From the NCBI GenBank assembly GCA_943371535.1, contig CALRVE020000009.1:35415-99414 (forward strand): 64,000 nt of DNA, in the 5' to 3' direction. The number at the start of each line of letters is the position of its first letter. Positions within the stretch are counted from its first letter, which is position 1. The DNA comes from UBA1930 sp943371535 (GTDB lineage: Bacteria > Bacteroidota > Bacteroidia > Chitinophagales > Chitinophagaceae). The position numbers and the translations under genes are program-made. The notes beneath the pieces were generated by a model that did not search any database, was not told the DNA's origin, and was given only the letters and a program-made list of their open reading frames with translations. Positions 8,809 to 16,282 of the stretch are shown here, one piece after another.

Positions 8809-8864
8809 GGGTGGAAGGGAAAAGGGAAGAAACGTGAATCGAAAGTCGTGAGTGGGGAGTGAGA
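8802..8864. repeat. degenerate 7-bp tandem repeat array spanning the folD stop and a possible queE start
   Basis: In register from 8802 the units read AGGTTAA, GGGTGGA, AGGGAAA, AGGGAAG, AAACGTG, AATCGAA, AGTCGTG, AGTGGGG, AGTGAGA. The first unit contains the folD stop codon, and the last contains the GTG (8859) that opens the queE frame. The purine-rich bias of one strand is unlike the surrounding DNA. Confidence 0.65.
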
Positions 8865-9563
8865 AAAGAAATTATTTTAATTGAAAATATACATTTGGAA
8901 AATAAAACATTTGAAATAAGCAATCAGCAATTATTACTGCCTGTAATGGAAAGTTTTTATACTTTACAGGGAGAAGGTTTTTATGCTGGAAATGCAGCCT
9001 ACTTTATAAGATTAGGTGGTTGCGATGTAGGTTGTGTTTGGTGCGATGTTAAAGAAAGTTGGAATGCCGATGCTCACCCAAAGTTCTCAATTAACCAAAT
9101 TGTAGAAAAAGCAATTGAGGAAACCGGCATCAACAACCTTCAACCCTCAACCTTAAACCATAAACCTCTAGTTGTTATTACAGGTGGCGAACCTTTGTTA
9201 CATAATTTAAACCAACTTACTACAACTTTACAACAAGCAGGCTTTGCTACCAATATTGAAACCAGTGGTTCATCTCCTTTAAGTGGCAGTTGGAACTGGA
9301 TTTGTTTATCGCCCAAAAAATTTAAAGCTCCATTGCCCGAAGTGGTAGCTGTTGCCAATGAATTAAAAGTAGTAGTATTCAATAAACACGATTTTGAGTG
9401 GGCCGAAACCTATGCTGCTCAAGTAAATCCTTCTTGCAAATTATATTTACAAGCCGAGTGGGATAAAAAAGAAATCGTAACTCCGCTTATTATCGATTAT
9501 ATAAAAGCCAATCCGCAATGGTCGTTAAGTGTACAAATTCACAAATACATTAACGTACCTTAA
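8859..9563 (+). CDS. queE: 7-carboxy-7-deazaguanine synthase (radical SAM)
   Basis: QueE converts carboxytetrahydropterin to 7-carboxy-7-deazaguanine, on the route to preQ0 and queuosine tRNA modification. The frame encodes TLQGEGFYAG followed by the radical-SAM cluster motif CDVGCVWC (Cys55, Cys59, Cys62 counted from GTG 8859) and VVITGGEPLLHN, all typical. The start is uncertain: GTG 8859 lies in a repeat array, TTG 8895 is in frame, and ATG 8946 gives MESFYTLQ, only just long enough for the family core. Residues around 92-103 (NNLQPSTLNHKP) are encoded by five 7-bp repeats and replace the usual short linker before the VVITGGEP motif. The function should survive because the insertion is in a loop. 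Confidence 0.93.
   Translation: MRKEIILIENIHLENKTFEISNQQLLLPVMESFYTLQGEGFYAGNAAYFIRLGGCDVGCVWCDVKESWNADAHPKFSINQIVEKAIEETGINNLQPSTLNHKPLVVITGGEPLLHNLNQLTTTLQQAGFATNIETSGSSPLSGSWNWICLSPKKFKAPLPEVVAVANELKVVVFNKHDFEWAETYAAQVNPSCKLYLQAEWDKKEIVTPLIIDYIKANPQWSLSVQIHKYINVP
9133..9167. repeat. five-unit 7-bp repeat inside queE
   Basis: The units CAACCTT, CAACCCT, CAACCTT, AAACCAT, AAACCTC run in register across 35 bp of the queE coding sequence, just before the codons for VVITGGEP. Confidence 0.8.
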
Positions 9564-9611
9564 TTGGCTTTTAACAAAGTCAACAGTTTCTTTTTCCGAA
9601 CTTGCCCCCTA

Positions 9612-11528
9612 ATGAAAAAAAATCTACTGTTCATATTATTCTCCTGCTCATTTTTTTTGGTGAAGTCACAAACTTATCAGCCAGAAAAAATAAATAAAAA
9701 AGCCATTAAATATTATGATCAAGCAGTAGAATATTTAAGAGATAATTCTTTGCCAGAATCTATTCCATTTTTACGAAAAGCCATTGCAGCCGATAGCAAT
9801 TATGTAGATGCAATTTTATCGTTAGCAGGTGTGTATGGTCAGCTTAAAAAACATGAATTATCTGTTTACAATTATGAATGGGCAAAGAGAAAAGACACCA
9901 TTTACTTCAAACAATATCATTTACCTTATTCTATCAATTTAGCAGGATTGGGAAAGTTTAAAGAAGCTTTAGTAGCCATTGATTATTTTTTAGCCATTCC
10001 AAAAATTAGTCCTAATAGCATTAAAGCAGGCAATTTCAGAAAGCGTTGTTATGAGTTTGCATTGCAGTATGAAAGTACTCACCCTATAAGCAATTATGTT
10101 TTTGCTCCAGTGAATTTAGGCGATCATGTAAATAGTGAAAAAAGTGAATATTATCCAAGTGTAACTATAGACGATAGCTTGTTGGTGTTTACACGTAGAG
10201 GTGAAGGTTACAGAGAAGATTTTATGCAAAGCAAAATAGTTAACAACGAATATCAACCAGCAACAGTTATAAATGGCGATATTAATATTGAACCATCAAA
10301 AGGAGCCATAACAGTTTCGGCCGATGGCGAATGGATGATTTTTGCTGGCAATTTTGGCAAACGAAAAGGCTTTGGCGATTTTGATTTATACATTTCACTC
10401 TATACACCAGATGGCTGGAGTGAACCAGAAAATTTAGGCTCAAATATTAATACCGAATTTTGGGAAAGCAGCCCAAGCCTTAGCCCAGATAAACGTGTAT
10501 TGTATTTTAGCAGTAATCGTTATGATGGTTATGGTGGTAGAGATTTATATTACAGCGTTCGCATGAGCAATGGAAAATTTGGTCCTGCCATGAATATGGG
10601 TGATAGCATTAACACCACTGGTGATGAATTGGCACCTTATATTCATGCCGATAATCAAACTTTGTTTTTTACAAGTGACGGACATCCAGGTTATGGTGGA
10701 ACTGATTTGTATGTTATGCGTAAGCAAGATGATGGTACTTGGGGGAAACCTGAAAATTTAGGCTATCCTATAAATACAGTTGATGATGAAGGAAGTTTTG
10801 CAGTAAGTGCCGATGGCTTAACAGCTTATTATGCAAGTAATAGAGCCGATAGTAGAGGAGATTTAGATTTGTATAAATTTAAGTTGAGAGCCGACATCCG
10901 TCCTGCTAAAACTTTGTATGTAAAAGGAAAAGTGTACGATAAATTAACCAACAAAGGTTTGCCTTGTACAGTTGAATTAATTGATAATAGTACTGGCAAT
11001 GCATTAATGAAAATTCAAACAGATGAATTGGGCGAATACTTTATTACCTTACCTAAAGGAAAAGACTACACATTTATAGTAAACAGAAAAGGTTATTTAT
11101 TTTATACCGAATTGTATGAGTTAAAAAACAAAGAAGCTGATAGTACGTATAAAAAAGATATTCCATTACAACCGGTAGCTTTAAACACCAATTTTGTATT
11201 TAATAATATTCAGTTTGAAGCCAACTCGTTTAAATTATTACCCATTAGCTTAATTGAATTAGATAAATTATTACAAATATTGATAGAGAATCCTAGTTTA
11301 AAAGTAGAAATTAGTGGTCATACAGATAACTTAGGCAATGCAACAGAAAACATCAAACTCAGCACCTATAGAGCAAAAGCGGTGGTAGATTATTTGGTAA
11401 ACAAAGGCATTGCAGCCAATAGGCTTACGTATAAAGGTTTTGGATCTACCAAACCCATTGCAGATAATGGCACAGAAAAAGGAAGAGCAAAAAATAGACG
11501 AACAGAATTTACAGTTGTTGGTTTATAA
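9612..11528 (+). CDS. PorE-like outer-membrane-associated protein: TPR, WD40-like (PD40) propeller, carboxypeptidase-regulatory-like domain, OmpA C-terminal domain
   Basis: The protein has 638 residues from ATG 9612 (MKKNLLFILFS); earlier codons in frame lack an ordinary start. It opens with a signal peptide to about residue 20 (LVKSQ). Then come TPR-type helices (AIKYYDQAVEYLRDNSLPESIPFLRKAI) and PD40 propeller blades (YYPSVTIDDSLLVFTRRGEG, SSPSLSPDKRVLYFSSNR, ELAPYIHADNQTLFFTSDG). A carboxypeptidase-regulatory-like beta-sandwich follows (VKGKVYDKLTNKGLPCTVEL), and the protein ends in an OmpA-like peptidoglycan-binding domain (NIQFEANSF ... ISGHTDNLGN ... GRAKNRRTEFTV). The same domain order is known in PorE of Porphyromonas gingivalis, a type IX secretion component, and in related peptidoglycan-anchored proteins. 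It probably links the outer membrane to the cell wall; a type IX role is inferred. Confidence 0.85.
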   Translation: MKKNLLFILFSCSFFLVKSQTYQPEKINKKAIKYYDQAVEYLRDNSLPESIPFLRKAIAADSNYVDAILSLAGVYGQLKKHELSVYNYEWAKRKDTIYFKQYHLPYSINLAGLGKFKEALVAIDYFLAIPKISPNSIKAGNFRKRCYEFALQYESTHPISNYVFAPVNLGDHVNSEKSEYYPSVTIDDSLLVFTRRGEGYREDFMQSKIVNNEYQPATVINGDINIEPSKGAITVSADGEWMIFAGNFGKRKGFGDFDLYISLYTPDGWSEPENLGSNINTEFWESSPSLSPDKRVLYFSSNRYDGYGGRDLYYSVRMSNGKFGPAMNMGDSINTTGDELAPYIHADNQTLFFTSDGHPGYGGTDLYVMRKQDDGTWGKPENLGYPINTVDDEGSFAVSADGLTAYYASNRADSRGDLDLYKFKLRADIRPAKTLYVKGKVYDKLTNKGLPCTVELIDNSTGNALMKIQTDELGEYFITLPKGKDYTFIVNRKGYLFYTELYELKNKEADSTYKKDIPLQPVALNTNFVFNNIQFEANSFKLLPISLIELDKLLQILIENPSLKVEISGHTDNLGNATENIKLSTYRAKAVVDYLVNKGIAANRLTYKGFGSTKPIADNGTEKGRAKNRRTEFTVVGL

Positions 11529-11560
11529 ATAATAAAATCTTTATTTATCTTCATGCTAAG

Positions 11561-12658
11561 ATGAATAAAGATTTACTCCATCAAATAGCCCTTTCATTAA
11601 TTCCAGGCATTGGCCCTGTACAGGCCAAGCAATTGCTGGAACAATTTGGCGATGCTGAAACCATTTTTAAAGCCAAGAAAAAAGATTTAAGTGCAGTAGC
11701 AGGAATTGGAGAAATTAAAGCCAAACAAATTAAAGATTTCAATCAGTTTCAAGAAGCCGAAGCCGAAATAAAGTTTACCGAAAAACATCATATACAATGT
11801 TTGTTTTTAACCCATGAAGACTATCCTAAAAAATTATTGCATTGTTACGATGCTCCAACCATATTGTATTACAGAGGCAATGCCAACCTGAACAATAGCA
11901 AAATAATCAGCATTATTGGTACAAGAAATAATACCGATTATGGTAAACAAGTAACCGAAGATTTAATAACCGAATTAATACCATACAATGTACTTATTGT
12001 AAGTGGATTGGCATATGGCATAGATGCCATTGCACATAAAGCATCTGTAAAAAACAATGTACCAACTGTGGGTGTATTGGCACATGGATTAGATTCTATT
12101 TATCCGGCACAGCATAAAAGTTTGGCAAAAGACATGTTACTAAATGGAGGTTTATTAACGGAGTTTAGAAAAAATGTAAAAGCCGATAGATATAATTTTC
12201 CTCAACGAAACAGAATTGTTGCAGGCATGGCCGATGCAACTATAGTAATAGAAACTGCAAGCAAAGGAGGCAGCATGATTACGGCTGAATTGGCTTATAA
12301 CTACAATAAAGATGTGTTTGCTATACCTGGAAAAATATATGATGGAAAAAGTAGTGGCTGTTTAAAACTCATTCAACAAAACAAAGCCATTTTATTAACT
12401 GGTGCCGAACAATTGATTGAAGAAATGGGCTGGCAAGAAAAAAAGAAACCACCCAAAAAACAAAGAGAATTATTTATAGAACTCACCAACGATGAACAAT
12501 TGATTGTAGCTATTTTAAAAGAAAAAGAAGTAGTTTCAATTGATGAATTGTATTTACAAACAGGCTTAAGTAGCAGCAGCATTGCAGGTGCCATACTTAA
12601 TTTAGAACTACAAAATGTGGTAGCTAGCTTACCTGGTAAAATGTATAAGTTAATGTAA
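11561..12658 (+). CDS. dprA: DNA-processing protein DprA (Smf)
   Basis: The protein has 365 residues. An N-terminal helix-hairpin-helix region (LSLIPGIGPVQAKQLL, AVAGIGEIKAKQI) is followed by the DprA Rossmann domain with IIGTRNNTDYG, SGLAYGID (148-155), GVLAHGLDSIYP, FPQRNRIVAG and GGSMITAELA. A C-terminal winged-helix region (about 305-365) ends with LELQNVVASLPGKMYKL. DprA binds incoming single-stranded DNA and loads RecA during natural transformation. It begins 32 bp after the PorE-like gene. A REP-like hairpin followed by a T-run, about 120 bp downstream, may end its transcript. Confidence 0.95.
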   Translation: MNKDLLHQIALSLIPGIGPVQAKQLLEQFGDAETIFKAKKKDLSAVAGIGEIKAKQIKDFNQFQEAEAEIKFTEKHHIQCLFLTHEDYPKKLLHCYDAPTILYYRGNANLNNSKIISIIGTRNNTDYGKQVTEDLITELIPYNVLIVSGLAYGIDAIAHKASVKNNVPTVGVLAHGLDSIYPAQHKSLAKDMLLNGGLLTEFRKNVKADRYNFPQRNRIVAGMADATIVIETASKGGSMITAELAYNYNKDVFAIPGKIYDGKSSGCLKLIQQNKAILLTGAEQLIEEMGWQEKKKPPKKQRELFIELTNDEQLIVAILKEKEVVSIDELYLQTGLSSSSIAGAILNLELQNVVASLPGKMYKLM

Positions 12659-12717
12659 AGAAAAGTTTAATGAAAGGTTGATAAGGGCATGGCATCGTAT
12701 GTTGCTTGAAATGATGA

Positions 12718-12751
12718 AACCCCGTCAACGGTTTTAACCTTGACGGTGGTT
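12718..12751. repeat. REP-like palindrome A
   Basis: AACCCCGTCAACGGTTT and its imperfect reverse complement form a 34-base hairpin-forming unit with AACC/GGTT ends. It is nearly identical to unit D at 13878-13911. Confidence 0.75.
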
Positions 12752-12774
12752 CTTATAAAAATAAACTCTACCAA

Positions 12775-12809
12775 AACCGCCGTCAGGGCTGTTAGCCGCT
12801 GGCGGGATT
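12775..12809. terminator. REP-like palindrome B, followed by a T-run; possible dprA terminator
   Basis: AACCGCCGTCAGGG... pairs with ...CGCTGGCGGGATT and is followed directly by six T residues on the plus strand. It therefore looks like a Rho-independent terminator for dprA. It also belongs to the same repeat family as units A, C and D. Confidence 0.55.
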
Positions 12810-12811
12810 TT

Positions 12812-13165
12812 TTACATCATAATTCTATTAATCAATTTTTCTTCTTCCCCAGCTTTTTGTTTGTATAAACAAACCGACTTTAATTTTTCACCATTTCCTA
12901 CTGCAACATTTTTAAGCATTTGTGATGCTGGAATATTAAAAGTACTTGTCCATTGTTGCATCATATTACACAGTAAAATATGGGTGCCACTTAAACTGCC
13001 ATCACTTTGTACACATAAGTTTTGTAAATGCCTAAACAACATATTTTCTGTATGTTCTTCGGCACAAAAACCTGCCAATGCCAATGGCATATTGGTGTTA
13101 TTGTATTCAGCCACAATTCTGTATTGCTGATGACTTTTGCCACAATTGAGTAATCTATTGTTCAT
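12812..13165 (-). CDS. hypothetical protein divergent from the UmuD-like gene
   Basis: The protein has 117 residues with no signal peptide or membrane segment. It contains five or six cysteines (LLNCGKSH, ALAGFCAEEH, NLCVQSDG, LLCNMMQQW, VCLYKQKAG) and starts MNNRLLNCGKSHQQYRIVAEYNN. I do not recognise the family. Coding potential is supported by a 73-bp divergent intergenic region shared with the UmuD-like gene and by sensible composition. The overlapping plus-strand frame at 12861-13130 is compositionally poorer. Its position suggests a shared promoter region with the translesion-polymerase genes, but no function can be stated. Confidence 0.55.
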   Translation of the reverse strand: MNNRLLNCGKSHQQYRIVAEYNNTNMPLALAGFCAEEHTENMLFRHLQNLCVQSDGSLSGTHILLCNMMQQWTSTFNIPASQMLKNVAVGNGEKLKSVCLYKQKAGEEEKLINRIMM

Positions 13166-13191
13166 ACAAGTATATTTTTAAAAACTAAATT

Positions 13192-13220
13192 TTGTGGTAT
13201 AAAAATACTAATTAATTTAG
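13192..13220 (+). promoter_or_regulatory. candidate promoter of the UmuD-like gene (TTG-N18-TAATTTAG)
   Basis: TTG at 13192-13194, an 18-bp spacer and TAATTTAG at 13213-13220 match the Bacteroidota TTG...TAnnTTTG pattern with one deviation (A for T at position 7). The element ends 18 bp before the ATG. No SOS box can be recognised with confidence in this AT-rich region. Confidence 0.45.
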
Positions 13221-13238
13221 CATTTCAAAATTAATTTT

Positions 13239-13730
13239 ATGTCTGATGAAATATTTAACCAAACTGCATACGCTGGAACAAAAAAATTTACTCAGCAAGA
13301 TGTACAAACGGCCAATGCCAGTGGCTTTGGTGCTGCTGCTGATGATTATATGGAACGTGGTATTGATTTGAATGAACAGTTAATTATGAATAAACCTGCC
13401 ACTTATTTTTTTAGAATGAACAGTGATGCCATGGAAAGTGCTGGTATTTATGCTGGCGATGTTTTAATTGTTGATAGAAGTATTAAAATAAGCAATGGAA
13501 AAATTATTGTGGCTGCTGTAAATGGAGAATTATTTGTACGTAGGTACGAACAAAGCTTTCATCAAAAAAAACTGCTTGCAGAAAATAAAAAAATGAAAGA
13601 CATTGTATTAGATGAGTTTACCCAATTTATGAGCTGGGGGGTGGTTACTTGTGTGATACATTTATTAGATGAATCGTTACAGGCGTTTAATAAAAAAACG
13701 AAAGCAATTCAACCCCGTCAAAAGTTTTAA
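13239..13730 (+). CDS. UmuD-like S24 peptidase-fold protein lacking both catalytic residues
   Basis: The protein has 163 residues, aligning along its length with UmuD (FGAAADDYMERGIDLNEQLIMNKPATYFFRM resembles [30 protein letters not shown]). Normal UmuD has the nucleophile in GDSM and the general base in FTVKK. Here the first motif is SDAM, with Ala64 at the Ser60 position, and the second is LFVRR, with Arg101 at the Lys97 position. Autocleavage should therefore be impossible. The cleavage-region analogue reads ASGFG. The gene precedes umuC by about 200 bp, the interval being filled with REP-like units, so it may act only as an uncleaved partner or inhibitor of the polymerase. The last residues (QPRQKF and stop) are encoded by a REP half-site. 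Confidence 0.85.
   Translation: MSDEIFNQTAYAGTKKFTQQDVQTANASGFGAAADDYMERGIDLNEQLIMNKPATYFFRMNSDAMESAGIYAGDVLIVDRSIKISNGKIIVAAVNGELFVRRYEQSFHQKKLLAENKKMKDIVLDEFTQFMSWGVVTCVIHLLDESLQAFNKKTKAIQPRQKF
13711..13730. repeat. REP half-site encoding the C-terminus of the UmuD-like protein
   Basis: AACCCCGTCAAAAGTTTTAA closely matches the left arm of units A and D (AACCCCGTCAACGGTTTTAA), with two differences. It supplies the stop codon TAA at 13728-13730. Confidence 0.6.
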
Positions 13731-13813
13731 ATATTGGCAGCTGTATAATTGAGAAATAATTTAATTAAACCATATAATCAACTTATATAATAATTTAAAC
13801 CATAGTATTTTAA

Positions 13814-13848
13814 AACCGCCGACGAGGCTTGAAGCCATCGTCGGGGTT
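13814..13848. repeat. REP-like palindrome C
   Basis: AACCGCCGACGAGGCTT... pairs with ...GCCATCGTCGGGGTT to form a hairpin. With unit D, 29 bp away, it makes a doublet in which the facing arms (TCGGGGTT and AACCCCG) are also complementary. Confidence 0.75.
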
Positions 13849-13877
13849 AAACAAGATTTTGTTGATTAATCAAGTCT

Positions 13878-13911
13878 AACCCCGTCAACGGTTTTAACCT
13901 TGACGGCGGTT
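13878..13911. repeat. REP-like palindrome D
   Basis: It is nearly identical to unit A at 12718-12751, differing by one base near the right end (GGCGGTT versus GGTGGTT). It ends 16 bp before the umuC ATG at 13928, so it would lie in the 5' leader of umuC. Confidence 0.78.
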
Positions 13912-13927
13912 GTTCATAACAAAAAAC

Positions 13928-15208
13928 ATGAGAGCCATAGTAGATTGTAATAGTTTTTATTGTTCTTGTGAAAGGTTATTTAGACCCGACCTAGAAAAAC
14001 AACCAGTTGTTGTACTTAGCAATAACGATGGTTGCATCATAGCCCGAAGCGATGAAGCCAAAGCCTTTGGTATTGCTATGGCAGGTCCTTATTTTAAAGC
14101 CAAGCCACTCATTGAAAAACATGGAGTAGCTACTTTTTCATCGAACTATAATTTATATGGCGATTTAAGTTGGCGGGTAATGGAAACTTTACGCCAACTT
14201 GTTGGTAAAGAAAATGTAGAAGTATATAGTGTAGATGAAGCTTTTTTGAATTTAGATGCATTTGTTAAATATGATTTAAATGAGCTGGCTTTGCACATAA
14301 GAACTACTGTAGAACAATGGACAGGCATTAAAGTGTCGGTAGGCATTGCTCCCACCAAAGTATTGGCTAAAGTTGCCAACCGATTATCGAAAAAAAATAA
14401 AATAGCTACCAACTGTGTAATGGTATTAGATACCAAACAAAAAATTGATGAAGCATTAAAAAAAACCAATATAGAAGATATTTGGGGTGTAGGTTATCAG
14501 TACGCAGAAAAATTAAAACGTTGGCAAATTTATACTGCTTACGATTTAAGTTTAAAAGACGTTAGCTGGGCTACCAAACAATTAGGTGGCGTTGTTGGAG
14601 CAAGATTGGTAAGAGAACTAAAAGGCATTTTAAGTACTGCTATGGAAGATGAATTGGTAAATAAAAAAATGATTGCTACCACACGTATGTTTGGTGAACC
14701 TGTTGTTGATTTAAAAAGTATTAAAGAAGCAGTAGCCACCTACATTTCAAGAGCAGCAGAAAAATTACGCAGGCAACATGGTGCAGCAAAAATGATTAGC
14801 GTTTTTTTAGTAGCCAAAGAAGAAAATCATACTGCCAGTTTTAACCGTGGTGCAACCATAAGCAGCTACACAACATTAGATAAAGCAACTTCTTTTACAA
14901 ACGAATTAATAAAGCCAGCAGTTGAAATGGCCGAACGTTTATTTGAAGAAGGAAGAATCTACAAAAAAGCAGGAGTAATGCTTAGTAAAATTGTACCCGA
15001 TACTTCTATTCAAGGAAATTTATTTTTACCCGATACAACAAATAGAAGTAAACTATTAATGGATATGATTGATAATATCAACTTCAGCCAGCGAAATGAT
15101 ATTTTAAAATTTGCTAGTAGTGGTACTGAAAGAAATTGGAAAATGCAACAATGCTTTCATAGCCCAAAATATACTTGTAGGTGGAATGATATTTGTTTAG
15201 TGAAGTAA
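13928..15208 (+). CDS. umuC: Y-family DNA polymerase V catalytic subunit
   Basis: The protein has 426 residues from ATG 13928 (MRAIVDCNSFYCSCERLF); an in-frame TTG at 13910 falls in the REP unit and is unlikely. Y-family motifs are present: palm DCNSFYCSCE, SNNDGCIIARS, catalytic SVDEAFLNL (about residue 98-106) and SVGIAPTKVLAKVANRLSKK. The little-finger region carries QGNLF, a good beta-clamp-binding motif, and the C-terminus SPKYTCRWNDI matches UmuC proteins. It carries out translesion synthesis past DNA lesions, normally activated by processed UmuD. Here the UmuD-like partner next door cannot cleave itself. Confidence 0.95.
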   Translation: MRAIVDCNSFYCSCERLFRPDLEKQPVVVLSNNDGCIIARSDEAKAFGIAMAGPYFKAKPLIEKHGVATFSSNYNLYGDLSWRVMETLRQLVGKENVEVYSVDEAFLNLDAFVKYDLNELALHIRTTVEQWTGIKVSVGIAPTKVLAKVANRLSKKNKIATNCVMVLDTKQKIDEALKKTNIEDIWGVGYQYAEKLKRWQIYTAYDLSLKDVSWATKQLGGVVGARLVRELKGILSTAMEDELVNKKMIATTRMFGEPVVDLKSIKEAVATYISRAAEKLRRQHGAAKMISVFLVAKEENHTASFNRGATISSYTTLDKATSFTNELIKPAVEMAERLFEEGRIYKKAGVMLSKIVPDTSIQGNLFLPDTTNRSKLLMDMIDNINFSQRNDILKFASSGTERNWKMQQCFHSPKYTCRWNDICLVK

Positions 15209-15247
15209 AACTCATAAAATGCATCTTGAAAATTTATGATAAACATA

Positions 15248-16096
15248 TTACCACTTTAAGCCAGGATAATGATCTACCGTTTCAAAAACATAATTGGGAT
15301 TTTGTTGAATAAGCCCAATAAACTTAGCCAAAGAATCTTTATAAGCTGGCGTTCGAAACATTCTATCATGGGTTAAAATCATTACATGTTTAGGCACATG
15401 ACTATGATTTTTGGCAGCATAATGCACTTCAGAAGCTACTTTAGCAGGTGTTTGAACAGGGTACGATGCTCCTCTAGTAAACCTCCATTCTACATCCCAA
15501 CCAATTACATTATAACCTGCACTATCTAATTTATTGCAAACAGGTTTTACAAGTGTATTAGCCCTCATTACACCATTTCTCATCCAAGCATTATTACCCG
15601 GCAATCGAATAATTTTATATGGAACATTCAAACTATCCTGAGCTTTATAAAAGTCTTGTTCGGCAATATCTACATGTTTATAAAAATAATTATACTGTTC
15701 TTTAGCATGTGTATAGCTATGATTGGCTAATAAAATTTGCGGATAAGCATCCCGTATATTTTGTACCAATTGCTTACCCCATTTATCTGTAGCATGTCTT
15801 CCAACCATAAAAAAAGTGGCTTTTACACCCATTTGCTTACACAATTCAAAGCAATCTTTTGTACCACCATGCGGACCATCATCAAATGTTAAATACACAT
15901 ACGTTTTAGTGCTGTCGTATATAAATGGTTTTCTTTCAAACTTAGCTTTATCAGGATTAATTATTTCAGGCTCAGTAGATTGCTTGTTTTCAACAGTAGT
16001 GTTATTGTAATCATTCAAATTTTCCGAATTATTATTACAGGCAATAAAAACAACACAAGCACACAAGCACCATAAACATTTTAGTTGTTTAAACAT
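15248..16096 (-). CDS. polysaccharide deacetylase-family lipoprotein (NodB domain)
   Basis: I choose the start MFKQLKCLWCLCACVVFIAC (16096) because it gives a lipoprotein signal ending in a lipobox-like FIAC; starts up to 16132 are possible. The length is about 282 residues. NodB motifs appear in order: TFDDGPHGGT (metal and catalytic Asp), NHSYTH (metal histidines), RLPGNNAW, WDVEWRF and ILTHD. Such carbohydrate-esterase-4 enzymes de-N-acetylate or de-O-acetylate cell-wall or exopolysaccharide. It is probably anchored to a membrane and faces the periplasm or surface. It is convergent with umuC, the two stops lying about 40 bp apart. Confidence 0.88.
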   Translation of the reverse strand: MFKQLKCLWCLCACVVFIACNNNSENLNDYNNTTVENKQSTEPEIINPDKAKFERKPFIYDSTKTYVYLTFDDGPHGGTKDCFELCKQMGVKATFFMVGRHATDKWGKQLVQNIRDAYPQILLANHSYTHAKEQYNYFYKHVDIAEQDFYKAQDSLNVPYKIIRLPGNNAWMRNGVMRANTLVKPVCNKLDSAGYNVIGWDVEWRFTRGASYPVQTPAKVASEVHYAAKNHSHVPKHVMILTHDRMFRTPAYKDSLAKFIGLIQQNPNYVFETVDHYPGLKW

Positions 16097-16282
16097 TAGT
16101 AGAAATCTCATACAAAGGGTTTGAACAAACAAAGTTAACGTGGAGTATATAAGTTTTTGTACCCAACAGCCGCATTTACAAAAAAATGGCTATTCTCTTT
16201 TTATGAACATTGGCAACGTTACCAAAATTGAACGATGTAATAATGGTAGCAATTACTACATTCGCATATATAACTACTAACG

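Noticed and set aside
12861..13130. Plus-strand 89-residue frame opposite the unknown gene at 12812-13165
   Set aside because: It fully overlaps the antisense frame, has a hydrophobic, unbalanced composition and no matching context; the minus-strand frame fits the local divergent layout better.
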